From NCBI GenBank assembly GCA_034509495.1, contig CM067509.1, positions 10,322,135 to 10,386,134 of the forward strand: DNA of 64,000 bases, given 5' to 3'. The stretch's first letter is position 1. Each line of letters opens with the position of its first letter. Shown in pieces: positions 43,560 through 54,530 of this stretch. The translations under genes were made by a program, and so were the position numbers. The DNA is from Acestrorhynchus altus (taxonomy: Eukaryota; Chordata; Actinopteri; Characiformes; Acestrorhynchidae). The notes under the pieces are model-generated. The model did not search any database. It worked only from the letters and a program-made list of their open reading frames with translations, and had not been told where the DNA came from.

Positions 43560-43855
43560 TTGCTGATTCTAAAGACATGTACTAGGATGTCTAAATCAGT
43601 CAGCATCTCTAAAAAAGACCCCTCTATAAAAGCCTTGTGTGCAAAATGATGACTCAAATTGGTTCTGGAGGCAGCTCTACATCTGAAGCAGCACAAACAC
43701 AATTGGTTCAGACAATAAGCAATCAAAAAAAATTGGAGGTGCTCTTCAGAGCTGCATATGTGGATGCATTTAATAAAATGTGCACAATTCAGTTTAAGAT
43801 TTTGTTGTTTTTAAGAAACCAACACTGTATAAAAATAATTTCTTAAAATGTGTTG
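43560..43855 (+). repeat. Dispersed repeat, copy 1 of a pair
   Basis: Shares several blocks in the same order with 55580-55790: 'gcagctctacatctgaagca' against 'gcagctctgcctctgaggca', 'ttggttcagacaataagcaa' against 'ttgttcaaagaataaccaat', and 'cacaattcagtttaagattt' against 'tgcgattcagttattttaca'. It is 43560-43855 by eye. No coding sequence. Confidence 0.55.
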
Positions 43856-45479
43856 AACTCTATAGCCACTCTGTACATTGTGTAAATAGTTTTGGATGAA
43901 TAGACCAATAGAAATGCTCTAAAATTACATTACATTAACTTCCATTCAAAGTTAAGAAAATGTTTGCCTTCTCCTGTAAAATTCATTGCGAATTATGTTT
44001 TGGATTGTAGTCATTATTACATTCAAGATACTACAGTAATATCTTCAAACTAACAGCTGAAAACTATGTTTAAAGGGTTAACAGGAACAAGGTTATAGCC
44101 TGCTTCACCACACAGTATGCTAATTAGAAAATAAAGCAGTACAAAGAAATTTGGTCACAGAATAGAAGTGTTGTTATCTCCTCAGGCTAATTCCTCACTG
44201 CTGCACACTAACTCAGTACCACAGTCCCTGCGAGACAGATGATGTAACCAGGAGAACGTCAAATGTTAGATTCCAACTTTGCCATTTAATGCTCCCTCTG
44301 TAAATCCCATATGACCCAAAGGAAAAAAAAAAAAGAAATACTCTGTGCTGCCTCAGGAAAATATGACTACATTAAGCATCTGTCAAATACAGCTTAACCA
44401 GCCAAGACATAATGATGGGACGCAAAAAATGCACTTATGCACTAGCTAACTATCATAAATATAACATATAGCACAAGGATATCAATTAAATAGGCTATGC
44501 CAAAGATGACTCGGTTTTTTGCATGCTATTATGGTGTTTGAGAAGCTGTGGTTTTAGTTGAGGCAATATGGTGCTGAAAAATGCTAGTGACCTTAATTAC
44601 AGCATGTCCCCTACATGGTCAAGGCACTATATCTTTTTCTGAAGGCATCTCCCTTTAGGAGAGAACATACTGGCTTTCTTTCATAATTTGTTCCCCACAC
44701 TACAGGCTGGGGTTAGATTATTACTGTAATGAATATGTTCTGGGAGGGGGCTAAGCTGACCCTGCTCACATTAACAAGCCAAAAAATCTTCACCTTTTGT
44801 GAATTTCAAAAGCTTGGGTAATGTCTGTATTGTTTGTGCAGTCGTGTCCCATTTGATCTGAACTGATAAAAATACCCTGTGTATTCAGTCTACACATACA
44901 GTATATTCACCATACAGTGCTGCAAAACCAGTCATTTTGCATTCATGTCACACTAAATTGTTTCAAAACAAAGGAAAGTCGTTTTTTAAAACGATCATTA
45001 CATTTAGAATGTAGAAACATATTTGCCAAACCTCTATAGTCCCTGTAAAAGTAATTGGAAATTAATGTTTGGTTTTTGCAAATCTATAACGGCAATCCAT
45101 AACTGAACTTTGGCCCTGTCTTCTCTGTAAAATTGTATTAACCAGTCAAGTCTCAAAAGGAACTTGTACATATGAAACCATTTCAATAAATAAATATAAT
45201 TAATTAATAAATAAATATAGTGTGACCCTTGTGAATTAACCCAGAGATGCAGCAATCAAATGATTTCAGTATTAATAGAATGTTCATAACACATCAACAT
45301 AAACCTAACCCCCACCTTACCCACAACCTAGGAATCAGCGGTTAATTCCTGAGTCTCTTGGAGTCCAAGAGAGCAAAATTGGCCATGCTCTCTCTGGGTG
45401 GGTAGATGGTGCTAACTGTGCCAGCAAGCAGGTACTTGTTAGACATTGTTTAGAAGCTGGGTACCCAGGGCTTAGCTCT
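43856..45479. other. Non-coding, no recognised feature
   Basis: No gene or named repeat. A poly(A) run lies at 44323-44336. Nothing supports the short open frame at 45034-45255. Confidence 0.5.
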
Positions 45480-45735
45480 CAGAATGTTCCCTGCCCAGCA
45501 AAGATGCAAAGATGCAAAGATGTGGCGGTTTAAATAGAGAGACGTAGACGTGCTTGTCCTCATGTTTGTGATCTTTATTTGGTTACGTTATGTGCTGTCA
45601 TGTTCGTTGACCCCTTTAGTTTGTTTGAGTTTTGATTTGCTCCTTTGTGCTTGTGTGTTCTTCTGTTTGCTTGTATTCTCAAGAAAGCCTTGCCATTAAA
45701 TCCAGCCTTCCCTTGCATATGTGACAGTAATCTAA
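45480..45735 (+). mobile_element. Possible solo LTR
   Basis: A 'gatgcaaa' triplet (45502-45521), then 'tttaaatagagagacgtaga' (TATA-like), T/G-rich leader sequence, and 'ccattaaatccagccttccc' (poly(A)-signal-like ATTAAA) ending near 45730. The order suggests an LTR, but no pol or gag is near and ends were not matched. Confidence 0.3.
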
Positions 45736-46119
45736 CCCAAACTATAACTTATCCCTGAAATCTAAGCCCAACCATAACCATAGCAGAATGCGAAATTCTT
45801 ACCATTTCATCCGTAAATTATTTGCAGATTGCTGTGGTGATGCTGTCTTCAGAGCTGGTTTATGAAAGCCTTTCCACTTCCTATTTCACCCACTTTAGTG
45901 AAATCCTCATTGAATGGCAAAAAAACTAATTGTATAAAAAAATGTAAAAACAACTGTGTAACCAGTTGTCCAAGTCTTTGAGTATATGGAAAGTAGAAGT
46001 AAATATTTAAGAAAAATTAAAGAACATTCTCTTGTATGTTTCCATTTGTTTAAAGCAAGTGGGGTTTAAGCAATAAACAATTGATGCACTTTAATAGTCT
46101 TAAAACTGGAGCTATAAGC
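45736..46119. other. Non-coding, no recognised feature
   Basis: AT-rich sequence without a supported gene. Confidence 0.5.
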
Positions 46120-46390
46120 TAGTTTATAGATGTATCCAAAGCATATTACAGCTGTAAATGACCTTTTTGACTTTGGGGTGAATAGTAATGCCCACTGAAG
46201 TATTCTGGTATTTTGTCCTAGTTGTTGTTTGCTTCACAATAAAAAAAAAATAAAGTTCAATGTTTTTGGCATGTTCTGCAAATAAAATGATGCAAACCCA
46301 CAAATAATCCATTTCAATTCCAGTTTGTGAGGTAGCATAACACAAAATATTGCCTAGTGGGGTGAAAACGTTCACAAGGCACTGTAAATG
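46120..46390 (+). mobile_element. Possible Tc1-like right terminal region
   Basis: 'actttggggtgaatagtaat' at 46170 and the end 'ggggtgaaaacgttcacaag' then 'gcactgtaa' at 46360-46388 resemble the inner and outer motifs of Tc1 termini ('gggtgaatacttttgcaagg' then 'cactgta'). No transposase is adjacent. Confidence 0.45.
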
Positions 46391-46620
46391 AAGAAAGAAA
46401 TGAGTCATCCTGGATGAAAGATCCCTTTACGTAAGCAAGTAGCCCCACACACATACACACTCACACTCCCCTTCTACCCTACCTTATCTCACCTTGTTTT
46501 GGTTGTTTCCTTTTCATGTCCACCTCAACTTCAGTATAATGGTCCTCTCCTGTCCTCTTGGTTTTATCACTCCTGCTTAAGTGCAGCTGCACCTGGGGCT
46601 TTCTCCCTAGGTGTAGTTAA

Positions 46621-46623
<3 letters not shown>
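46391..46623. other. Non-coding spacer
   Basis: A pyrimidine-rich spacer without recognised genes. Confidence 0.5.

Positions 46624-46701
<78 letters not shown>
46624..46701. repeat. (TC)n microsatellite
   Basis: About 39 TC units with one 'tata' interruption at 46665. Confidence 0.95.
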
Positions 46702-46705
<4 letters not shown>

Positions 46706-47052
46706 TAAAGTTTCACTACAGGTTGATTTACTCACTACTGGCCCTCTGTAGACTTTACTTGATTGCGGCAGATCGACACACATGTCCATGACCCCTCAGC
46801 AACCCCACAAATCAGAGCATACCGCCTGTAGAGAGTTCATAATGTTAGATCATCCTCTTCTTTAAGACCTCCCTGATTTACAGGCTGTGATTTCCATTCT
46901 GTCATTCCAACCCATTCTCCATCCCCCACCCCTCTTCCCCACACAATCTTCACCCTCCCCTGTCTGCTACTTGCCTCTCTCGCTTTATTTCTTTCTCTCT
47001 CTTTCCCTCTCTCTCACTTGCTCTTAATCTCCCACCCCTCCTCCCCCTTCAG
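46702..47052. other. Pyrimidine-rich non-coding block
   Basis: From 46880 to 47052 the plus strand is strongly C/T-rich and ends 'cctcccccttcag', which looks like the tail of an intron (see the next entry). Confidence 0.5.
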
Positions 47053-47149
47053 AATGTCAGAAGTGTCAGGCTGGCTGATGGAGAGCATATCTGGGCTGCA
47101 TGTCCACCATCTGTGCACTTCAGTTACAAGATATTGGTTGGAACCACAA
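47053..47149 (+). other. Weak candidate exon
   Basis: A long polypyrimidine stretch ending 'cctcccccttcag' at 47052 is a textbook splice-acceptor shape. The next 97 bp are open in a frame reading MSEVSGWLMESISGLHVHHL, and then 'cacaagtaaatg' offers a moderate donor (CAA followed by GTAAAT). I do not recognise the peptide, and no neighbouring exon is visible. C/T tracts followed by CAG arise easily by chance. Confidence 0.15.
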
Positions 47150-48279
47150 GTAAATGAACTCGGTTATAATTCTGACAAGATCAAAACAGGAAGAAATAAA
47201 ATTCTGAACATTTAAAAAGGCATAAATTAAATAAAAGTGTCTTGGGGTTGGCTTGAGAGCTCACATTTCCATCTCTTCTGGCTTTTCTAGCATGTATGTC
47301 CTGTCCTTACTGCTGCACCTGGTCATGTTGCCTTTCCGCCCACTCACAGTCTGTCATCAGCCCCGACCACTCAGGCCTGCCACTGCATTCACACTTCATC
47401 AGGGGCTCATTCCTCTAACTCACTCAATCTCTCCCTGTGGCTGGCCTCCCCCCAGCTCTCACACTGCACTTTTTGACATTACACCTACTTGTTCTCCAGC
47501 ATTTCCTTATAATCTCTTCCCACCCTCTGCAGCACAGGATTCTTCTTTAGTCCTCTCCCTTACTGCTAATCTTGTGCTCTCCTATGCTAAATGGTCATGA
47601 CTTTATCTACACTAGTCTTTCATTTTAAGGTTTCTTTTTTCAGCTCTTTTCAATTCATGTCTTTTCAACCTTAGCTCGTCACCCCTGGATATTTAGAAAA
47701 TGTCCATTTTCCCAGAGAAATGCAAAGAAGGGTTTGTATGAAAAGGTCACAAGTTCAGTTACTAATTCTGGGAAATCTCATCTATACTTCTACCAGAAGA
47801 CTCAGAGGTTTATGCAGAAATATTTTATTCCCCCACACCTCCAACCCCACCCAGCCGACAAACCAAAATCAAAAATTATTATTGTATAACTGTCCAGTCA
47901 ACTTGATGAGGAACAGGTGATAAAATCATAAGTCAGTTAGCTCCAAGAGTTCATCTCAGAGAGATTTTCTCTTATATATTGCATGAACCTGCATACTATA
48001 CTAGCCCAGAGTCAGTCAGTGTACATGATATTTTAATAGCACCTCACCTATATACTGTCCTCACTCTTTCAGTACTGTCACTCATCGCTGTCTTTTCTCC
48101 ATCTGCTTGATGGCTCCATCTGGAAGTACCTCTATGTTCACCTCTGCCTATGACAGCTCTCCTTCTGTGTGCTTGTACAGAGTATTTTTTAAGAGTCATA
48201 TTCAACAATTTTCTTATTCACCATTTTTATTAATGATCTATGTACATTTTGACCCAAAGGAATACACTGATCACTGGCC
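47150..48279. other. Non-coding, no recognised gene
   Basis: The plus-strand 115-residue open frame at 47253-47600 is in C/T-rich sequence and is proline-rich, which suggests a composition effect. No motif is seen. Confidence 0.4.
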
Positions 48280-48441
48280 ATTTTATCTTACCATACAGGA
48301 ACACACTGTAGTTCTAGAATTACAGACTGTAGTTCATCTGTTTGAATAGTTTATTAGCCTCCTTTCACCGTGTTCTTCAATGGTCAGGACCCCACAGGAC
48401 CATTATAGAGAAAGTATTGTTTGGGTGATTGTCAGCAGTAG

Positions 48442-48442
<1 letters not shown>

Positions 48443-48500
<58 letters not shown>
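48443..48500. repeat. (TTAG)14 microsatellite
   Basis: Fourteen perfect TTAG units inside fold-back copy 1. It is not the vertebrate telomere repeat. Confidence 0.97.
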
Positions 48501-48501
<1 letters not shown>

Positions 48502-48863
48502 ATATAGATCCTTTCAACATACCCAAATACACTGGTGTTTGTGTGTGTTACACTGGTAATAGTGGATCAGTAGTAGTGGATCAGAAGTGCTGCTGGGGTG
48601 CTGCACCCACTTTATTATACACCTCTACCTAGCTGTTCCACCTTGGAGATATAAAGTCAGAGACATAAGCTTATCTGTTTCTAAACAATTTGTGTTGGTC
48701 TTCCTCTAGTCCTTCATCAGTGCTCACAGGATACTGGCCACAGGATGCTGTTGACTGGATATTTATGGTTGGTTGACTATTCTCTGTCCAGCAGCACTGC
48801 TGAGTGTGATCCACTTGTACCAATCCTGTGGGTCCTGACCATTAAAGAACAGGATGAAAGGAG

Positions 48864-48940
48864 GTGTTCATACTGTAAGACCACAAGCAGGTGGTCATAC
48901 TGTAAGACCACAAGGAGGTGGTCATACTGTAAGACCAAAC
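48864..48940. repeat. 27-bp tandem triplication
   Basis: Units start at 48864, 48891 and 48918; each contains 'tcatactgtaagacca'. The unit resembles the outer end of fold-back copy 2 ('caaggtcatactgttatg'). Confidence 0.9.
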
Positions 48941-48945
48941 TATTT

Positions 48946-48993
48946 CATCCATCCATCCATCCATCCATCCATCCATCCATCCATCCATCCATC
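48946..48993. repeat. (CATC)12 microsatellite
   Basis: Twelve perfect units. The open frame across it (HPSIHPSIH) is an artefact. Confidence 0.97.
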
Positions 48994-49989
48994 AGTTCAT
49001 CACTTCATCACTTCATCGTCTATTTCATCACTTAGAATTAAGAAAGTTGTGTTTTTAAGGCTGATATGTATAAATAAACTCTGATTGGCTGCCCTCTTTT
49101 TATGTATAATTTAAATAGCAGGTAAGGCTAAAGGCTATCCATGTGCATGGGTGGGGTTTACCCAGTAATTGAAGACATATAATATCCAAAGGTTTGGGTA
49201 ACTCTACATATTTTATCTCAGCAACTTTGCACATCTCTGACAGAAATCACAGGTATAATCTGTAAGAGCATAAGCATCAGGTATTATTATTAACAGAAAA
49301 TGTACATCAGCAGAAATAGTAGCTAGAAAATGATTAAAAACATCTCTCATCAATAACATAATGACATAATGATGTCACTAAATTGCTGACTTAGCAAATG
49401 TTATTTGAGACTGGCTCTATAAGACACATTCATTCCTCATGTTCTCGTGTATGGTCTTCCTGGTAGAATGTTCTGTTACTCTGTTAGTAGAGTCACCCTT
49501 GCTCCTCAGTTGCCTGTAAGTGACCGTTAAAGCTATTGCACCATGGGGATGTGACAGTTGTTTTATTTTCTCCCAGCAGGATACTGTACAAAGTCCCAGT
49601 GTGCTGTGGCCATGTGGGCAGGCAGCTGAGCATTCTGTCACCACTCAGCTTTCAAGTGCAGTGATTTCCACTTGTGTTGAATTACTGCATACAACCCATA
49701 AACCACTGGCTGTTCTTCTCACTGGCTGCTACTGGCATCTGCATTAATTAGATTAATAAATGTTTGCAAAGAATTGTGGGTATTGGCAGAGAAAGTTGGA
49801 AGGTTGCAGTGAGAGGATCTTGTTGGTTTGGGTGCACTGGGTTTAAGGAAATTCTAATTATCAGGAATACCAGGAATACCAAACATAACCACCACTGGCT
49901 CCCAATGAAGACCCTTTTTATTTCTCACAGTCCTGAAGACTGGAAAGGAGAGGCAGAGGAGAGCTCAGAGCAATGTCTGGCTAGATGCG
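48994..49989. other. Non-coding, no recognised feature
   Basis: Open frames at 49417-49747 on both strands have no motif. No named repeat. Confidence 0.45.
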
Positions 49990-50140
49990 TGAAGCCCCCC
50001 TGTGGCGTGATATTAAAGGAAGTGAGAGTGGAGACAGGGAGGTGGAGGGTGAGAAGTGATGTGATGATGCAATGGGAGGTGAGGGTTTATATGAGCTGAG
50101 GGGGGAGATCGTGGACCATCTCCCAAAATTAAGTTATGTA
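49990..50140 (+). repeat. Dispersed repeat, copy 2 of a pair
   Basis: Ends 'gtggaccatctcccaaaatt' and shares its purine-rich body with 37680-37795. See the entry at 37610. Confidence 0.55.
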
Positions 50141-50527
50141 CCGTATATATACCGTATATGGAACTGTATGTATATACAAGTGTATATGTGAACATGTACA
50201 AAAAATATATGGTTGAATTAGTATATTCCAAAAGACTTTTCCATTTATGATTAGATCAGTGGAGCAGAAATTCTGTTCATGAATGACAAGCATAAGGCAA
50301 AAGCATTTCCATGGCCAATCTGCCTCTGGAGAGGAGACTCTCTGGCCCCTTTCCAGCCATTGCCCTGGGGCGGTACATGTGCATCTACTCACTTTTCATA
50401 CTCGTCAATACATCTTAATTGGATGAGGGGTGAATCCCAACACAGCCTGGCTGCTATGCCAAGCAGAATTTGACTGGGGTCCCAGTTCTTCAAAGGCATG
50501 CGCAATGGAGGCAATGCGCAAGTCAGT
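50141..50527. other. Non-coding spacer
   Basis: Tandem 'accgtatata' units occur at 50139-50158. No gene. Confidence 0.45.

Positions 50528-50606
<79 letters not shown>
50528..50606. repeat. (GT)39 microsatellite
   Basis: A long, uninterrupted dinucleotide run. Confidence 0.97.
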
Positions 50607-50608
<2 letters not shown>

Positions 50609-51730
50609 CTTGTCTATTCTGGAAGCAGTAGCAGACATATTTGTTTCATCAAAGATTGTGTTTTCTGTGACAGTCAACAGAAAAGGTTAGTCAGAATGCA
50701 TTCAGCAGTATTATTGTCCCCTGTCATATTTATACCACAATACTGCCCTTTATGCTTTTATGATTTGTAATAAAGTTGGAAGATAAGGAGGAGGTTATGG
50801 TTTAAGTAGTTAGGGCCGATAAGGATGTCATTCAGGATCAGGATGTCAATGGTTGCTCAAGCAATAAGCTGATTGGTGTAAAGAGTCAGTTTATTACTTT
50901 ATCTGGATTTTAGTGGGTTTACATGGATGGCTGCTTATTGTATGCACGCTCTTTCTGAACTTGTATTCAAGGGACCACCATGGGGCCATGAAGCACATTA
51001 TGGTGGTCCTCAGGCAGAGGCAGTATTCCATAGTGATCCAGTAATGCCATTTTGAATCATTAAATTCTAGATGACAAAATTATAGTAAAAGTGAAAATTG
51101 ACAGATCAACTGTGTTCAAATTATAGACATTATAAGCATTAAGAAAGATTAATAAAGAATTGTTGTCTGATGTTTGCAATGCATTTCTATTGGTTGTGTT
51201 TGTGAGGGACATCATTTAGGACAGATGTTTTTAAGACATTGTTTTTAAGATATATTTCAGTCCCTACTTCTCATAATTTCAGTGTACTTACTTGAGTAAT
51301 ATATATCAGGGGTACAGTTAACTTACCATAACTTGCTGTTATAATCTTGATGAATTTTGTAATTTTAACATATAGATGCATGTATAGTTGGAACCTGAAA
51401 ATATTTTAAAATAAATTCACTATTAACAATGAGAATGTTATTCTATGTTTAGATCAGTTTTATTTCTCAATACATTGATAGTATCATACATACAGGTATA
51501 CACAGAGGAAGCAGTATTCGTGCCTTATTGAACATGTTGTGCACAGCTTTAACAGCAAATGACAAAAAAGTGAAGCATAGATTATTGTGCCAAGTGTAAT
51601 ATTTCCAACACTGCTTTATCTTAGCATTTACCAATTCTACCCGGAATGCTATACCTTTCTCCTCCTGGCAGGTGCACGTGCCCAGAGTGCACTGAGGCTT
51701 TGAGCATTGTGCAGGAACCTCTTCCCAACT
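50607..51730. other. Non-coding, no recognised gene
   Basis: AT-rich to about 51650, then GC content rises. The minus-strand open frame 51467-51805 is in the shadow of the plus-strand frame described next. Confidence 0.45.
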
Positions 51731-51734
51731 CCAG

Positions 51735-51937
51735 TTGAGGAGACAGGGGTGAGCAAGCGATCTGGGCTGGCATCCAGGCTTCTCAACTGGGACCCAGAGG
51801 CTCACTCTCAGCCCCAGAGCCCCTGGAGCTTCAGCCTTCTGCTGTTTATGCTAGGGCTCTCAGCAGCTCTGACAGTAACCTACTCCATCCATCTGGCGAG
51901 GAATCAGAGACCTGATCCACCGCTAGGATCACTGTGA
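51735..51937 (+). CDS. Candidate terminal exon with a membrane segment
   Basis: After a splice-acceptor-like 'cttcccaactccag' (ending at 51734) the frame is open for 66 codons to a TGA at 51935-51937. It reads EETGVSKRSGLASRLLNWDP, then a hydrophobic stretch WSFSLLLFMLGLSAALTVTY (about 20 residues, enough for one membrane pass) and a short polar tail RNQRPDPPLGSL. A stop at 51701 in the same frame limits any upstream extension within this exon. Local GC is clearly above the surroundings. I do not recognise the family, and no other exon or poly(A) signal was tied to it. If real, it would be the C-terminal end of a single-pass or tail-anchored membrane protein. It may equally be a chance open frame in a GC-rich patch. 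Confidence 0.25.
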
Positions 51938-53089
51938 CACCACTGTTGTAGAAGTATGAGAGAGGGAGAGAGAGAAAAAAGGACAGAATGTTCAGAAGAC
52001 AAAACAGCTATTGGATTCACATGTAGTTAAAGCTACCCAGTGCTAGACTACAAGCAGAGGCAGGGTAACAAGGCTACTGTCTTCAAGTCACATTAACTCT
52101 TACTACTGGAGAGCTGCATTTTGCAGTCAGTAGCATGCCAGTATTCTAAGCTTTATATCTCTGGATTTGAGTAACATATTGACATAAGACACATATGATA
52201 AATGACAAGATCACTGTGTCATGAAATATTAGCAAGTAATCAAGCTTGGAAAACAGCTATAATTTCTAAATTAATTAAATCCCAGTTTTAAGCAAAAAAA
52301 CAACAACAAAAAAAAAAAAACAACAACAAAAAAAACCACAAACAACTGGAGGCACTAGTATATAGGATAGGGCCTTTAACCCAAGACCTGTGGGCAGGGT
52401 TTTGCTGTTGTGTACTGGTACAAGATTCTTTAGCATTCCCACTACAAGTATGCATATGTCCACATTATACAAGGATAACAAGAATAAACAAGAATCATAT
52501 GTGTCCTCAAGATGCATCATATGCCATTCACACCTGTACTTTTTACACAAGATGCAGGTATGAATCGGGACCAAGTTTCAGAGTTGTTCACATGTGGACA
52601 GAATGAATTTTCTAAATGAAACTGCAGATGGACAAAGAAAACACAGTTTTTGAAAAATATCCAGATATTCAAAATTTGTCCGAAAACCGGGCTTAAGTAT
52701 GAAGATGGATAGATGGCTAAACAGCAGTAGCTGTAAACATTATAGGCAATCCCCATTTGAAGCCAAAGCCAGGAAGTGGAAGGTCCTGATTGGATTGTAG
52801 GAATCTAGGCCAAATCGTCAGGCTGCATCAGTGAAACAGATACTGAGAGGATGAAGGCTTGGAGTGGAGAGGAAACGCTCTGGCTCCCTCATTCTGCAGC
52901 TTTCATCACTGTCTTCTCTCCTTATTGATCTAACCAATCACAGCACACAACAGGCAGATGGGGGGATCCTCATACTCATTGCACGTGATTGTGTGGTGTG
53001 GTGTGGTGGGGGTGCTAGACAGCTGTATCTATTCTTCCATTGCTTTGCAGATATACAAAAAATGCAAATGCAGAAAGAGATACATATGT

Positions 53090-53090
<1 letters not shown>
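51938..53090. other. Non-coding, A-rich tract inside
   Basis: An A-rich low-complexity tract with 'caacaac' units lies at 52292-52342. No supported gene. Confidence 0.45.

Positions 53091-53151
<61 letters not shown>
53091..53151. repeat. (CA)30 microsatellite
   Basis: An uninterrupted run. The HTHTHT and VCVCVC open frames are artefacts. Confidence 0.97.
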
Positions 53152-53152
<1 letters not shown>

Positions 53153-53271
53153 TATAATATTCCTCCAGGCAACAGTGTTGATGTTAAAAAACCTCATGAA
53201 CATCAGTAGCTTTACAATGAAAAATGAACAGCCTTCACATGCTTTTAAATAAAAATTTTATTCCTTTTCAT

Positions 53272-53345
53272 AGATTGATTGATTGATTGATTGATTGATA
53301 TATACTTTATTGATCCCTTAGAGGGAAATTCATTGGAAAAACAAT
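53272..53345 (-). mobile_element. LINE/SINE 3' tail with (ATTG)n
   Basis: About seven ATTG units (53274-53300), then 'tatatactttattgatccct' and 'tagagggaaattcattgg'. On the minus strand this is a 3' end with 'aataaa' and a short tandem tail, a form seen at the 3' ends of fish LINEs and their SINE partners. The body upstream on the minus strand is not recognisable beyond about 53345. Confidence 0.65.
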
Positions 53346-54043
53346 AGCAGAATAAATGAAGTAAGGAAGGAAGAAAAAACACACCCAGACATATGTCCCT
53401 ATTCTGGAGATATAAGGTTTTGTTATTGCACTGAATGTGTTCACTATGCTGCAATTATTTGCAGGGATACTTACGAGATGAAATCACACAGTTCTCTACA
53501 CCACAATTATCATACATCCCATATTTATGTTAAATTCAGCAATTTTTAAAGAGACATTTTGAGCCTATGCAGGCATTTATAATTCAGTGCAGCCCTAAAG
53601 CAGAATAAAGTACAGGACATACTCGCCATGTATGAGAAGACTTCAACTTTCAGGAAGACACTCATCCAATTAGCAGCAAAAAAAGAATGTGGGCAGCAGT
53701 GCTTGAAGAATCATGACAGTATATCCTATAAATCCTGCTTCCTGTGCCTGCCGGGGAGTTTAAGAGAACAGACATGCCCTGCAAAAGCTAACCAATCAGA
53801 CACCTACATATGGGGGGGTGTTGTCTTAAAGGATCCAATCCTAGAAATACTGAGGGACATTTCCCACCTGTTAACATCAGGCTGAAACAGTGACATAATG
53901 TGTTTAGAGGAACTTCATCAAGTTAGCACCCAAGATTGGAAACGCTCAGGATGAGGACAGAAAGTATGAAGAAGAAGAACTGAAAGGGGCTCAGAAAGGA
54001 GGTAGAAAGCACCTGAAAAAAAATCTCAATTATCAAACTTGTA
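53346..54043. other. Non-coding, no recognised gene
   Basis: The plus-strand open frame 53628-53885 has no motif. Otherwise ordinary sequence. Confidence 0.45.
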
Positions 54044-54262
54044 CACAAAGAAATGCTTCTTGATGAATATTTGGAGGTTCTTCAGTTAGAAACTCTGGAA
54101 GAACCTTTTAAGGTGCTCCAATGAACCTTTAATAAAAGGATCCACAAAGGTTTCTTAAAGCACCTTTAGAGGTTCCTCCAGAGGTTCCAGTTCCTCCAGT
54201 TTCATATGGAAGACCCTCCAAAATTTCCTCAAGGATCTTGTACTTTTAACAGTGTAGGTCAA
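54044..54262. mobile_element. MITE-like palindromic repeat
   Basis: Recurring, partly mirrored units: 'gaagaaccttttaaggtgct', 'aagcacctttagaggttcct', 'ggaggttcttcagtt'. It ends 'cttgtacttttaacagtgta', and the outer motif 'gtacttttaacagtgta' is of the MITE kind. Different from the 'actcttaaaaataaag' family. Confidence 0.5.
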
Positions 54263-54382
54263 TGTAGCTTGACTGGTGCCTTTATGCAGCAGCTGCATAA
54301 GCATTCCAAAGGCTAAACTTCAGCAACTTCGTACCATCTGGTTTGCACTAAGTGTTCATACATGTGCATGGAAGATGTTTAT

Positions 54383-54530
54383 GTGAGTTCAGGTGCATGC
54401 GTGTGCATTTAAGCCCATGTGAGTTCAGGTGCATGCGTGTGCATTTAAGCCCATGTGAGTTCAGGTGCATGAGTGTGCATTTAAGCCCACGTGAGTTCAG
54501 GTGCATGAGTGTGCATTTAAGCCCACGTGC
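54383..54530. repeat. 36-bp minisatellite, 4 units
   Basis: Units start at 54383, 54419, 54455 and 54491; each begins 'gtgagttcaggtgcatg' and ends 'gcatttaagcccat' or '...cac'. Since 36 is a multiple of three, frames stay open on both strands (73-76 residues), which is not evidence of coding. Units 1-2 read 'gcatgcgtg', units 3-4 'gcatgagtg', so the array grew stepwise. Confidence 0.95.

Larger units (their letters stand above)
48280..48940 (+). mobile_element. Fold-back element, copy 1
   Basis: Left arm: 'cattttatcttaccatacag', 'gttctagaattacagactgt', 'tcaatggtcaggacccc' (48280-48395). Right arm, reversed: 'gtgggtcctgaccattaaag' then 'aacaggatgaaagg' (48828-48862). The inner region has 'tccagcagcactgctgagtg' near 48787 and its reverse near 48575. 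A (TTAG)n array sits inside at 48443-48500. Copy 2 at 62950-63435 has both arms and better ends. Confidence 0.7.

Noticed and set aside
47253..47600. 115-residue proline-rich open frame, plus strand
   Set aside because: Sits in C/T-rich sequence, which removes stops and yields Pro, Ser and Leu by composition; no recognised motif.
48443..48500. Telomere-like repeat
   Set aside because: The unit is TTAG, not TTAGGG, and is a simple tetranucleotide array within a fold-back element.
50405..50770. Open frames with long VCVCV or HTHTH runs
   Set aside because: Pure translation of the (GT)n array.
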